Source: Bartonella vinsonii subsp. vinsonii
GTDB lineage: Bacteria > Pseudomonadota > Alphaproteobacteria > Rhizobiales > Rhizobiaceae
Length of the DNA stretch: 64,000 nt
Direction: 5' to 3'
Assembly: GCF_902825235.1 (NCBI RefSeq)
Contig: NZ_CADEAJ010000001.1
Location: 65,096-129,095 of the forward strand
The notes below the pieces were generated by a model. It did no database searches. It was not told the DNA's origin and worked only from the letters and a program-made list of their open reading frames with translations. Shown here piece after piece: positions 46,081 to 55,242 of this stretch (position 1 is its first letter; every line of letters starts with the position of its first letter). The position numbers and the translations under genes were made by a program.

Positions 46081-47652
46081 CTACAATTGTGATTCAATAG
46101 GTAACCAACTTATTATTTTGGCAAATGTGCGACGCCAAAAATTGCTTTCTGGCTCATAATCAATGCTATGCTGTTTTTCGTTTTCAATAAAATCCCAATA
46201 AATACGGTTATTATCACCAAGACGAAGATGATAACTCATTTCACCCGTCGTTTCTTCAGAAAAAAGCAAATCTAACCTCGCTGTAATCGGTGCACACTCA
46301 AAAAGAATGCCCATCTCCGTATTCAGTGCTGCTGATCTCGGATCAAAGTTTAAAGATCCGATAAAAGCAGTTTTACGATCAACTAAAAAAGCTTTGGTGT
46401 GCAAACTTGCCCTACTTGATCGAAAGAGCCGCAATCCATAAGTGTTTCCATCCGGTTTTAACTCATAAAGTTTAACACCACTTTTTAATAATGCTTTACG
46501 ATACGGTACATAACCACCATGCACCAATGCCACATCAGTAGCTGCTAAGGAATTCGTAAGAATTTTGACATCAACTCCCCTTGAAACCAAATTGCTCAAA
46601 TTCTGCGTACCAACCTTACCAGGAACAAAATAAGGTGATGTAATCTGAACTGTTTCTTTGGCATCCCTAATAACCTGTGAGAGTACTTTCATGAGCCAAT
46701 TGCCTGCTTTTTTGCGCAATGCTTTTTCTGGGGGATCAGAAAGCACTATAACTTTATCTGCTAAAAATAATCGCTTGCCTGTCTGAATAAAACAGTCAAA
46801 ATTAATATGCTCCTTGACATAATCTAAATAAATTTTTGCAATCTTGGAATCACGAAAATTGCGTAATTTATCCTTCCAATAGCCAAGATCACTTGCACTT
46901 TTAGGAGCAACCAAAGTATGAATCGGTAAAACTACAGCACTATTCCAAAAATCATCAAAAATGGTTTCCACTTTTCTAACCGAGGGACCGATAAGCATCA
47001 GATCTAAATCTCGAAAATGTGATTCTTCACCAGCATCAAAATAAGAATCTGCAAGATTGCGTCCTCCAACAAAAGCGATCCGGCCATCCACAATAAAGGC
47101 TTTATTATGCATTCTGCGCGTGACAGTAATTGCCCGTAATATAATCTCTAAACCACGACGTAGACCACCTTTACGTGATCGTCCTGGATTAAACATTCTC
47201 ACTTCAATCTGAGGATGCTTATCCAGTGCAATATAAGCTGGATCACGTGCTTGAGCATTAATATCATCTAAAAGAAGGCGCACCCGAACACCACGATCAG
47301 CCGCCTCTACTATTTCACTTAACAACAAGCGCCCTGTTAAATCATCATCCCAAATATAATACATCAGATCAAGGCTACGCCCAGCCTGTGCTGCTCCTAT
47401 CGCACGAACACAAAAGGCATCCAAATTGCTAATGATAAGTGAAAGAGCATCTTTATCAACTCCTAATCCATCCGTTTCTTCTGCTAATTGACTCACTATA
47501 CGGTCAAACTTGGTCTCATCTTTCTTAACAGCCAACGCATAAGAACATTCCCCCCTAGCGTTTTTAACAAAACGCCCATATGTGTAAATCGCCAATAGAG
47601 ACGCAACCAAAAAAAATAGGGTAAAACCAATAGCAAGCTGTAACAGAGTCAA
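46081..47652 (-). CDS. Phospholipase D family protein, ClsC-like cardiolipin synthase
   Basis: The 523-residue protein has one N-terminal membrane segment (~3-24) and two HKD motifs: HNKAFIVDGRIAFVGGRN and HTKAFLVDRKTAFIGSLN. The overall pattern (YYIWDDDLTGRLLLSEIVEA, RVRLLLDDI) resembles ClsC/YmdC, which makes cardiolipin from phosphatidylglycerol and phosphatidylethanolamine. A secreted or envelope phospholipase D role is the alternative. No ATG exists at the N-terminus; the best start is a TTG at 47652. The gene stands alone. Confidence 0.87.
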   Translation of the reverse strand: MTLLQLAIGFTLFFLVASLLAIYTYGRFVKNARGECSYALAVKKDETKFDRIVSQLAEETDGLGVDKDALSLIISNLDAFCVRAIGAAQAGRSLDLMYYIWDDDLTGRLLLSEIVEAADRGVRVRLLLDDINAQARDPAYIALDKHPQIEVRMFNPGRSRKGGLRRGLEIILRAITVTRRMHNKAFIVDGRIAFVGGRNLADSYFDAGEESHFRDLDLMLIGPSVRKVETIFDDFWNSAVVLPIHTLVAPKSASDLGYWKDKLRNFRDSKIAKIYLDYVKEHINFDCFIQTGKRLFLADKVIVLSDPPEKALRKKAGNWLMKVLSQVIRDAKETVQITSPYFVPGKVGTQNLSNLVSRGVDVKILTNSLAATDVALVHGGYVPYRKALLKSGVKLYELKPDGNTYGLRLFRSSRASLHTKAFLVDRKTAFIGSLNFDPRSAALNTEMGILFECAPITARLDLLFSEETTGEMSYHLRLGDNNRIYWDFIENEKQHSIDYEPESNFWRRTFAKIISWLPIESQL

Positions 47653-48033
47653 AGAGGATCAACTTTCCATTTTTAAGCCATCGCACCGCCATCGATACGA
47701 ACACAACATTAAAATCAATAATCCTATTTTAATCACACCACAGACAGTATGCCATCTCTTGCTTAAGAGAATATAAACTTAATATAAATGATTATAGAAT
47801 TTTATTTTAGTGCTAAAAAGCGTAAGCTCTCTCTTTTAGCGTAAATGTAAACTTAGCTAAAGTTGAAGAAACTAAACCAATAAAAGAGAGTTGAAAATAA
47901 TTCCATCAAATAAAAGCATTTTCAAAATCATCCCTAATATTCAAGCTTGCAATAAATAATATTTCTTTTTAAAGGCAAAACCACTCTACTTTTTCAATTC
48001 ATGCTTCTTATAAATAAAACTTTATCGTGGATT
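47653..48033. other. Intergenic region, nothing recognised
   Basis: About 380 very AT-rich bases lie upstream of the phospholipase D gene and downstream of the regulator gene, both on the minus strand. No gene, clear promoter or strong hairpin was seen. Confidence 0.45.
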
Positions 48034-49419
48034 TTACTTCCGTTCTTGGCTTTTTAGTACTTTTAATGCCTCTGTTTTTCGATAAAGCGTAGAACGTCCG
48101 ATATGCAGACGACGAGCAATTTCACTCATATGTCCTTTATAATGTTGAACTGCTTTCTCAATAATATCATGTTCCATTTCTGCAAAAGTGCGCACATGCC
48201 CATCAGCATTTAAAAATTGTATCGTTTCTTGATCATAATCTTCTTGAACATTATTCTCAATAATATTGGGAACACTTATGAGCGGATTCCCCATTAATTG
48301 GGGGAAATCCCGAACAGTTAACAATGGTCCTTCGCTCAGTAAAACCGCTCGAAAGAGAAAATTCTCAAGTTCATCACGGTTACCAGGCCAATCATATTGC
48401 ACAAGCAATGAAAGAGCTGATCCAGCTAAACCATGGACATGTGATCGCCCTGTTTCCATAATAATGCGGTCAATCAAACGTTGTGTAAGCTCTGGGAAAT
48501 CATCCCTCAATTCCCGCAAAGCAGGAACACTAATCGATAATTGAGAAAGCTGTTCAAATAAATTCCGCGCAAAACCATCTTCTTTAACAAGATCTGAAAG
48601 CCGCGATGTCGAAATGGCCATGATGCGAAAAGAGGGAGTATTGTTCTTTGTTGCTTTTGCCCTCTCTTGAAGATAATTTGCGAAACGCTTTTGCTGTACG
48701 GGCTCAAGCCGATCAACATCGCAAAGACAAAGTGTCCCCTTCTCAAGAGAAGAGACCAACGGCAGAAATTCTTGAAACCACTGGCGATTTTCTTCCTCTG
48801 GATCAACAATAGCTGAACATTGAAAGCGAACAAAATCCCCCTCCGATAATAAACCCTCATGATGAATAATGCGGGCTAATGTTTCACGACCAGTTCCGCT
48901 TTCACCTTCTATCAAAAGATTCTGTAAAGAAGAAGCCGCTTTTCTAGATTGTTCCAAAACTATCTGCATTGCCCTACTTTTTATACAGAGGTCAGAAAAT
49001 CGCAAATGATTCTCATTTTTTCGCCGAATATAACCAACCTCACGCTCTAATGCAGAAATAAGAGAAAGAGTATCCAACGTCACTCTCAACCGTAGTGATG
49101 TCACTGGATGAATCCAATAATCAATAGCTCCAGCTGTTAAAGCTTTCTGGAGTAAAGGTTGGTTCTCTTGTTGTGCTATCACAACAATAGGAACAGAAAC
49201 ACCAGCGACTCTAATCATTTTAATCAAATCACCTACACTCAAATCGCTCATGGCAACATCAAGGAGTGCAAGCACAATATTTTTACGTCTGTGTAAAAGA
49301 TCAATCGTACGGAGACCATTTTCTGCTTCAATAACACGGTGACCAAAACCTCGGAGCATAGCAGAAAGTTCTATACGTCTTCCATAATCTTCACTCGCAA
49401 CAAGAATGGGACCAACCAT
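48034..49419 (-). CDS. Degenerate NtrC-type response regulator (receiver, AAA+, Fis HTH) without sigma-54 contact loop
   Basis: The 461 residues show three domains. In the receiver (1-~120), Asp54 is kept (ALLDVAMSD), but the conserved Ser/Thr is Ala82 and the conserved Lys is His104 (DYWIHP). In the AAA+ domain (~145-385), Walker A reads GESGTGRE with Arg178 for Lys, Walker B reads CLCDVD for LFLDE, and the GAFTGA loop that binds sigma-54 is missing: only ~28 residues separate the CSA motif from Walker B. A Fis-type helix-turn-helix follows (~420-455, MSEIARRLHIGRSTLYRKTE). It is probably a DNA-binding regulator of sigma-70 promoters that does not act as a sigma-54 activator. No partner kinase is nearby. 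Confidence 0.88.
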   Translation of the reverse strand: MVGPILVASEDYGRRIELSAMLRGFGHRVIEAENGLRTIDLLHRRKNIVLALLDVAMSDLSVGDLIKMIRVAGVSVPIVVIAQQENQPLLQKALTAGAIDYWIHPVTSLRLRVTLDTLSLISALEREVGYIRRKNENHLRFSDLCIKSRAMQIVLEQSRKAASSLQNLLIEGESGTGRETLARIIHHEGLLSEGDFVRFQCSAIVDPEEENRQWFQEFLPLVSSLEKGTLCLCDVDRLEPVQQKRFANYLQERAKATKNNTPSFRIMAISTSRLSDLVKEDGFARNLFEQLSQLSISVPALRELRDDFPELTQRLIDRIIMETGRSHVHGLAGSALSLLVQYDWPGNRDELENFLFRAVLLSEGPLLTVRDFPQLMGNPLISVPNIIENNVQEDYDQETIQFLNADGHVRTFAEMEHDIIEKAVQHYKGHMSEIARRLHIGRSTLYRKTEALKVLKSQERK

Positions 49420-49669
49420 AATTTAATAATCTCCTTTGAAACTACTAAACGGCTTAATGTAAAAATTGTTGTAAATCATAAAAAATATTTTGCCTCTTGC
49501 TCATCGACGAATTTTACCAAGCTGTTAATTAAATACAACATTAAGGCATTTTTTTCCATTTTTTTGCTTTTTCATTGATTCTCATCAAATTTTTTATATT
49601 GACTCAGAGAATAATTTCACAATGTTATAAAGGCTAGAAAGTAATATAATATAAATATAGAGTAAATAA

Positions 49670-50029
49670 ATGAAACATACCTACCGTATTTTATGTCTTA
49701 CAATTACTGCTTTAGTATTAGGTGCCTGTGGTCTTTCGCAATATTATAGCCCAAATACACCAACTGGCATTGATGGTAAATGGGTTGATGAAAATGGTAT
49801 TATTTCTTCTTTCCGCGATGGAGTTTTTGAAACACGTGCAGCAGATACAGAAGAAAAACTATCTGAAGGCACATATAATTATGTCAGTGCCCAACATATA
49901 GAAATTGAAATACGCTCCATTCTCCGTGGAACAATCTCTCGAGTAAATTGTATGATATCACGTGATGCAACACACCTTCTCTGCACATCACATATCGGGA
50001 CTCAATTTTCTCTTACGAGAAAATTTTAA
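49670..50029 (+). CDS. omp10: Omp10-type outer membrane lipoprotein
   Basis: The 119-residue protein has a lipoprotein signal peptide with lipobox LVLGAC (Cys20 lipidated). The mature part (GIDGKWVDENGIISSFRDGV, FETRAADTEEKLSEGTYNYV, GTISRVNCMIS, FSLTRKF) closely resembles the Brucella lipoprotein Omp10 as I remember it, with two Cys that may form a disulfide. It is probably surface or outer-membrane located. The ribosome site is weak. A TTGACT at 49599-49604 may be part of its promoter. It is divergent from the degenerate regulator gene. Confidence 0.82.
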   Translation: MKHTYRILCLTITALVLGACGLSQYYSPNTPTGIDGKWVDENGIISSFRDGVFETRAADTEEKLSEGTYNYVSAQHIEIEIRSILRGTISRVNCMISRDATHLLCTSHIGTQFSLTRKF

Positions 50030-50552
50030 ATAAAAGAAAAACTATAACTGCTTTTAGAATGGTGAGTGCACGCATATCAGGAGGTGATAATCTGTTCTCT
50101 TGAGGGAAGTTTTGCTTAAACTAAGCAAAGACACTGCTACAGTCCTTTGCTGGAAAAACTTGTAGATACCATGGAATACATAAGATAACCATCTTTTCTA
50201 AGAAACATTCATAAAATGGCTGTACAGACCAGCGTCATCATTGTATTTACCTGCTCCCAATATTGCGATAGTCTTTACTTAAAGCGATTCATGAGAGGCA
50301 TATTTATTCCTTTCTAAATAGTTTTGCCACATGCCAACTCCGCTTATAACGTGCACACAAGTGATTTTACTTGGATTCAATATGAGAGGAGTTATGAGGA
50401 GATAATCCTACAATATTCGGAGTTATGTTTTAAAACGAAACGTATTAGTTTATCATAACAAATCAACTTCTTACTCCAATGAAATCTTGCTTTTTTTATT
50501 GTTGAATTTATTTTACCCTAAAATAAAATTTTATTTTTATAGACTCTTCAAA
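50030..50552. other. Intergenic region between convergent genes
   Basis: About 520 bases. A compact inverted repeat TTTGCTTA-AAC-TAAGCAAA sits at 50111-50129 without a T-run. The rest is AT-rich, with an AT-only palindrome at ~50519-50538 beyond the kdsD stop. No gene was seen. Confidence 0.45.
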
Positions 50553-51545
50553 TTACGCAGCACCAATGCGCAAAAGATCATGAAAATGAACAATTCCCAC
50601 CGGTTTCTTATCCTCAACCACGAAAAAAGCGCCAATATGATGATCATTAATAAAAGCTGTCGCAGCACCAACGAGTGTATTTGGCTCAACAATTTTAGGA
50701 TTTTTCGTCATTACCTCATCAACACTAAATTTTGATAAATTAAAGTGAATGTTACGTGCAAGGTCTCCATCAGTCACAATCCCAATTAATTCACCTTTTT
50801 GATTCACAACACCAACACAACCAAAATGTTTTTCAACCAAAACATTCATCGCTTCAATCATCATTGTTCCTTGGACAACCAAAGGAATACGATCACCTTC
50901 ATGCATAATGTCACGTACATATCTCAGGCTTGCACCAAGAGAACCACCGGGATGATAAATTTTAAAATCCGTTGCAGTAAAGCCACGCATTTCTAAAAGA
51001 GCAACAGCTAATGCATCTCCCATTGCCAATTGCATTACTGTTGAAGTAGTAGGAGCAAGCCCATGGGGACAAGCCTCTTCTATCTTTGGCAACAAGAGCA
51101 CAATATCAGCTTGTCGCCCTAATACAGAATTCTTACCCGATGTCATGGCAATAAGAGGTGTACGAAAACGCGCAGCATGATTAATAATACCACTTAATTC
51201 TAAAGTTTCACCTGACCATGACAAAGCAAGAATAACGTCCTCAGATCCAATCATACCAAGATCACCATGATTGGCTTCTGCAGCGTGAACAAAAAAAGCA
51301 GGTGTCCCCGTCGAAGCTAAAGTTGCAGCAATTTTTGTCCCTATATGACCACTCTTCCCAAGACCAGTAATCACCACATGTCCACGAGCATTTCTGATTG
51401 TTTGGACAGCAGTTTCAAAAGATGAAGAGAGATTTCCAAGTAGAGCTGCTTCAAGAGCTTCAAGCCCTTGCTTTTCACTCGCAAGTGTTTTAAGCGCCGA
51501 TGAAATGGCACCTCGTAAAGCCATATGAGAAGCTTGTATTGTCAT
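50553..51545 (-). CDS. kdsD: D-arabinose-5-phosphate isomerase (KdsD/KpsF family)
   Basis: The enzyme makes arabinose-5-phosphate for KDO and lipopolysaccharide inner-core synthesis. The 330 residues have an N-terminal SIS domain (VVITGLGKSGHIGTKIAATL, ILALSWSGET) and two CBS domains at ~205-325 (GIVTDGDLARNI, VGIVHFHDLLRIGAA). It lies just downstream of the galU locus on the same strand, a natural pairing of envelope sugar genes. Confidence 0.93.
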   Translation of the reverse strand: MTIQASHMALRGAISSALKTLASEKQGLEALEAALLGNLSSSFETAVQTIRNARGHVVITGLGKSGHIGTKIAATLASTGTPAFFVHAAEANHGDLGMIGSEDVILALSWSGETLELSGIINHAARFRTPLIAMTSGKNSVLGRQADIVLLLPKIEEACPHGLAPTTSTVMQLAMGDALAVALLEMRGFTATDFKIYHPGGSLGASLRYVRDIMHEGDRIPLVVQGTMMIEAMNVLVEKHFGCVGVVNQKGELIGIVTDGDLARNIHFNLSKFSVDEVMTKNPKIVEPNTLVGAATAFINDHHIGAFFVVEDKKPVGIVHFHDLLRIGAA

Positions 51546-51584
51546 AATCGAATTTGATAAATGAAATTAAACAAGAGATCTACA

Positions 51585-52491
51585 TCATTTTTCAACTTTA
51601 ATGGTTTCTAGTAAATTTTTTAATGAGAGAGAAACTTGGTTATACATATCAGTACGTGCTAAAGAAAATGCAACGTTGGCTTCAATAAAACCAACTTTAG
51701 AGCCACAATCAAAGGTATGACCTTCCAACTGGAAACCCAAAAAAATCCTGTTCATTTGAAAGCTGCACCATTGCATCTGTTAATTGAATTTCCTGCTCCT
51801 CGTTCTTGATTGGAAAGAATATTAAAATTTCTGGTTGCAATATATAACGTCCATTAATATACAAATTCGATGGCGCTGTTCCTTTTGTTGGTTTTTCTAC
51901 TATTTTTGTGATTTTAAAACCATTTGCAATCTGCTTGCCTTTTCCAACAATACCATATTTATGCGTTTCTCTAAGATCACACTCTTGAACCGCGATAATA
52001 TTCCTCCCACCGGTTTCTTCATAAAGATTGATTATCTCAGAAAGGCAACCCTTTTTAGCTTGTATAAGCATATCTGGTAACAACAAAGTAAAAGGCTCCT
52101 TTCCTACTAATTCACACGCGCACCAAAGAGCATGACCGAGCCCTAAAGGCTGCTGTTGCCGCGTAAAAGAAGTTGTACCCGGCAGAGGTTGTAAAGCGTG
52201 TAAATGTTCAAGCTCTTCTCTTTTGCCACGTTCGGCAAGAGTTATATATAGCTCAACTTGTGCATCAAAATAATTCTCAATAACTGCTTTATTGCGTCCC
52301 GTACCAAAAATAAAATGCTCAATGCCAGCTTCACGAGCCTCATCAACAACATATTGGATAATAGGCTTATCAACAACTGTTAGCATTTCTTTAAGAATTG
52401 TTTTTGTTGCAGGAAGAAAGCGTGTACCAAGACCAGTCACAGGAAATACTGCTTTCCGGATTTTACGCACTCTCACCCTCTCGCTCCTCAT
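51585..52491 (-). pseudogene. galU: UTP-glucose-1-phosphate uridylyltransferase, frameshifted
   Basis: GalU makes UDP-glucose for envelope polysaccharides. The first frame (52491 down to 51709) gives 260 residues with AVFPVTGLGTRFLPATKTIL, KEMLTVVDKPIIQYVVDEA and FVLLPDM-like motifs, but ends out of frame as FGFPVGRSYL. The missing C-terminus continues in another frame (to 51585): FQLEGHTFDCGSKVGF then IEANVAFSLARTD, the expected GalU end. The switch lies at a run of seven A (51739-51745; seven T on the coding strand). Six would restore a ~301-residue protein reading DFLGFQLEG. It may be a real mutation, slippage site or assembly error. If real, loss of DCGSK would probably inactivate the enzyme. 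Confidence 0.85.
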
Positions 52492-52743
52492 GAGGCATAT
52501 AACTTACTGATTTCAGTTAACATATTTTTTATTAAATAGTAAAAAAGGTATCTTATTTTTTTGATTGCTAATATAATGGACAGGAAAGAGATGCAAGAGT
52601 ACGATAGTTTATTGTGAGTATTCCTTCAAAATAAACAATCCGTTTCAGCCTTTCTTATTCATTTGATAATATCATCGATAACACCAAATAAAAAAGTGAA
52701 GTTCTTGCACATCAAAATACTCGAATATTGAGGGGAATTTAAA

Positions 52744-54000
52744 ATGCAAAAAACAAAATCTAAAACTTTTTCCTCTTTTAAAAAATTGATAAATCAAAAA
52801 ACTCTTATCATAGGTTTAGCCGCTTTTCTTTCTGCTTTTTTAATGTTTTTTGCATCATTTTTACAGGCAGATAGTGGTTTTAAACATTGGATTAAAGAAT
52901 TTAAAAAAACAGCTCTCGCTCACAATATTTCACCTTCTACGTTTGACATGGCTTTTAAAACCGTCAAGGCAATTGATCCAGAAGTTTTAGAAAAAGCTGC
53001 CTACCAGCCAGAATTTATCGATCATCCATGGAACTATTTCGATAATCGTGTTCACGATATTGCAATTTTGGAAGGACAACACCAAGCTCAAAAATGGAAA
53101 AACTGGCTTCTTCAAATTGAAAAACGTTTTGGTGTAGACCATAATATTCTCTTAGCTATTTGGTCAATAGAAAGCAATTATGGAAAAATTTTAGCACATA
53201 AAGGTGTGATGCGTGATACCATTCGCTCACTTGCAACCCTAGCCTATGCTGATCAAAAACGTTCAAAATACGCACAGACGCAACTTATTGCTGCCATGAA
53301 AATTCTCCAACGTGGTGAAATTACACGCGCACAACTTACTGGATCTTGGGCTGGTGCAATGGGACATACGCAATTTATTCCAAGCAGTTATCTCACTTAT
53401 GCCATTGACATGGATGGGGATGGACGGTGTGATATCTGGACCTCTGTTCCAGATGCTCTCGCAACTGCTGCTAATCTTCTCCACATGAATGGTTGGCAAC
53501 CCAACCTCCTTTGGGGAGTAGAGATTAAATTGCCACAAGGAAAAGATCTTCCTGAAGATTGGTATTCCTTTAAAGAATGGACAAGGCTAGGTATAAAACA
53601 GGCAAATGGACAGCCTTTGCCTTCATCATCTGAACAAGCAATATTGAAATATCCAGATGGCCCAAAAGGCCCCATATTCTTAGTAACAAAAAATTTCTTT
53701 GTGCTTAAACGGTACAATAATGCAGATCGCTATGCTCTCGCTGTTGCCCTTCTCGCAAACCGTATTTCTGGACATCCTAAATTGGTTCAAGATTGGCAAC
53801 GCCCCTTTCCGCCCCTTACTTTCCATGAGCGTAAAGAACTGCAATCTCGCTTAAAGGCACTTGGCTATTATAAAGGAGAAGTTGATGGCAAAATCGGTAA
53901 AGTCTCTCGAAAAGCACTTAAAGCCTTTCAGCTCCGCCATGGTTTAGAGGCAGATGGATATCCAAGCCCTGCAGTTCTTTCTGTTCTGCGCAAACAATAA
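52744..54000 (+). CDS. Lytic murein transglycosylase, MltB-type (GH103), with peptidoglycan-binding domain
   Basis: The enzyme cleaves glycan strands of murein, forming anhydromuropeptides. The 418 residues have an N-terminal membrane/signal segment (~20-40) without a lipobox. The catalytic domain (~45-345) has the catalytic Glu143 in LAIWSIESNYGK and the GAMGHTQFIPSSYL motif. A C-terminal peptidoglycan_binding_1 domain (~350-415, LQSRLKALGYYKGEVDGKIG) follows. The following SGNH-like gene begins 16 bases downstream, so they probably form a unit. Confidence 0.92.
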   Translation: MQKTKSKTFSSFKKLINQKTLIIGLAAFLSAFLMFFASFLQADSGFKHWIKEFKKTALAHNISPSTFDMAFKTVKAIDPEVLEKAAYQPEFIDHPWNYFDNRVHDIAILEGQHQAQKWKNWLLQIEKRFGVDHNILLAIWSIESNYGKILAHKGVMRDTIRSLATLAYADQKRSKYAQTQLIAAMKILQRGEITRAQLTGSWAGAMGHTQFIPSSYLTYAIDMDGDGRCDIWTSVPDALATAANLLHMNGWQPNLLWGVEIKLPQGKDLPEDWYSFKEWTRLGIKQANGQPLPSSSEQAILKYPDGPKGPIFLVTKNFFVLKRYNNADRYALAVALLANRISGHPKLVQDWQRPFPPLTFHERKELQSRLKALGYYKGEVDGKIGKVSRKALKAFQLRHGLEADGYPSPAVLSVLRKQ

Positions 54001-54015
54001 TCTGGAGCAAAGTGT

Positions 54016-55083
54016 TTGTCTTATTTCCGCTCGATACGCTTCATCTTCCTGTTTTTTTCTCTCTTCGCTGTAAGCGTTATGCAACCTTCTTCAAGCAAAG
54101 CAACGAACTTTTTTAAATGGTTGTTAGAACATAACAAACAAGAGAAAACACAACAACACCCACAAATTATAGAACAAAAGAGATATAAACCACAAAAAAA
54201 AACTGTAACACAAAAATCCGTACAAAAACTAAAAGAAGAAAATGCACAACGCATTCTCATCCTAGGAGATTTTGTAGCTTCTGCTGTTGCCGATGCACTT
54301 AAGAAGTTTTTTACCGATAAGAGCAATATCACCATCATAAATAGTACGATCCCAGATTCTGGCTTAGTCCGGACTGATCATACTTCTTGGAAAAGCAATA
54401 TTTCTGAAATCATTGAGAAAAACAAACCCGATGTGATTATCATGGTAATAGGTGCAAATGATAATCAACCAATCATAACACCTCAGGGTATATTTAATAC
54501 GAATGAGCCAGAATGGTTAAATAACTACAAGCAAAGAATTACCGAAATTGCTGAAATACTTCATGCTTCTGGAAAACCATGGATATGGATGGGACAACCT
54601 GCTTTTAAAAATGAAAATTTGACACAAAAAATGAAAATTTTTAATGAACTCTATAAACAAGAAATAGAAGGAGTAGGAGGATATTTTGTCGATATTTTGG
54701 ACGGTTTTACTGACGGACAAGGCCAATTTTCTTTTTCAAGCTATGATGCAAATGGAAAAGTCGTTAGATTACGCACCCATGATGGTATCAATTTTACCTC
54801 TGAAGGAAAGAAAAAAATCGCCTTTTATTTAGAAAAAAAATTGGAAAATATTTTAAATACTCAGACATCTTCTGACGAGAGTTCATTTTTAATGAATGTC
54901 AATACTCTAAAACTTACACAAAAATCACATCCTCTTGAACGCCAACCCGCAATGAGCCTCGATGACATCGCACAACAAAATACCGGCTTACTCAACAAAA
55001 TAGATCAAAGCTTCATTAAAAGTTCATGGGTTCCGCTCAATGGTTATCAAAAAGACCGAGCCGATAATTTTTCTTTTCCCTGA
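54016..55083 (+). CDS. DUF459 SGNH/GDSL-like secreted protein
   Basis: This 355-residue protein has an N-terminal signal or anchor (~7-24) and a basic, Gln/Lys-rich linker (~38-78). An SGNH-hydrolase-like domain of the DUF459 family spans ~79-280. Block I reads LILGDFVASA without the usual GDS serine. Block III is intact (VIGANDNQP, 145-152). Block V reads HDGINF (255-260) with Asn259 where a catalytic His is expected. It may be a degenerate esterase or a binding protein. The start is TTG with GGAG eight bases before it. It follows a lytic transglycosylase, so a role at the murein is plausible (inference). Confidence 0.82.
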   Translation: MSYFRSIRFIFLFFSLFAVSVMQPSSSKATNFFKWLLEHNKQEKTQQHPQIIEQKRYKPQKKTVTQKSVQKLKEENAQRILILGDFVASAVADALKKFFTDKSNITIINSTIPDSGLVRTDHTSWKSNISEIIEKNKPDVIIMVIGANDNQPIITPQGIFNTNEPEWLNNYKQRITEIAEILHASGKPWIWMGQPAFKNENLTQKMKIFNELYKQEIEGVGGYFVDILDGFTDGQGQFSFSSYDANGKVVRLRTHDGINFTSEGKKKIAFYLEKKLENILNTQTSSDESSFLMNVNTLKLTQKSHPLERQPAMSLDDIAQQNTGLLNKIDQSFIKSSWVPLNGYQKDRADNFSFP

Positions 55084-55205
55084 TGTCTTTTCAAACACAG
55101 AGTCTTCATTATTTTTTTCATAAATTAAAAACTAATGATAAGCCTTTGTTCATAGGTCATGATAGGTTGAAAATTGCGTAAATTTTACCCGCAGAAAAGA
55201 CTATA

Positions 55206-55235
55206 ACAACGGTATAGCGCACACCATACCGTTGT
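55206..55235 (-). terminator. Inverted repeat downstream of the M3 peptidase gene, possible terminator
   Basis: ACAACGGTAT (55206-55215) and ATACCGTTGT (55226-55235) form a 10-base-pair stem around a 10-base loop, eight bases after the peptidase stop on the minus strand. The following tract is only moderately T-rich (TATAGTCTTTT). Confidence 0.5.
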
Positions 55236-55242
55236 CCCTTAA

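Noticed and set aside
50111..50129. Hairpin TTTGCTTA-AAC-TAAGCAAA as a terminator for the omp10-type gene
   Set aside because: No T-run follows and it lies ~80 bases after the stop. Kept only as a note.
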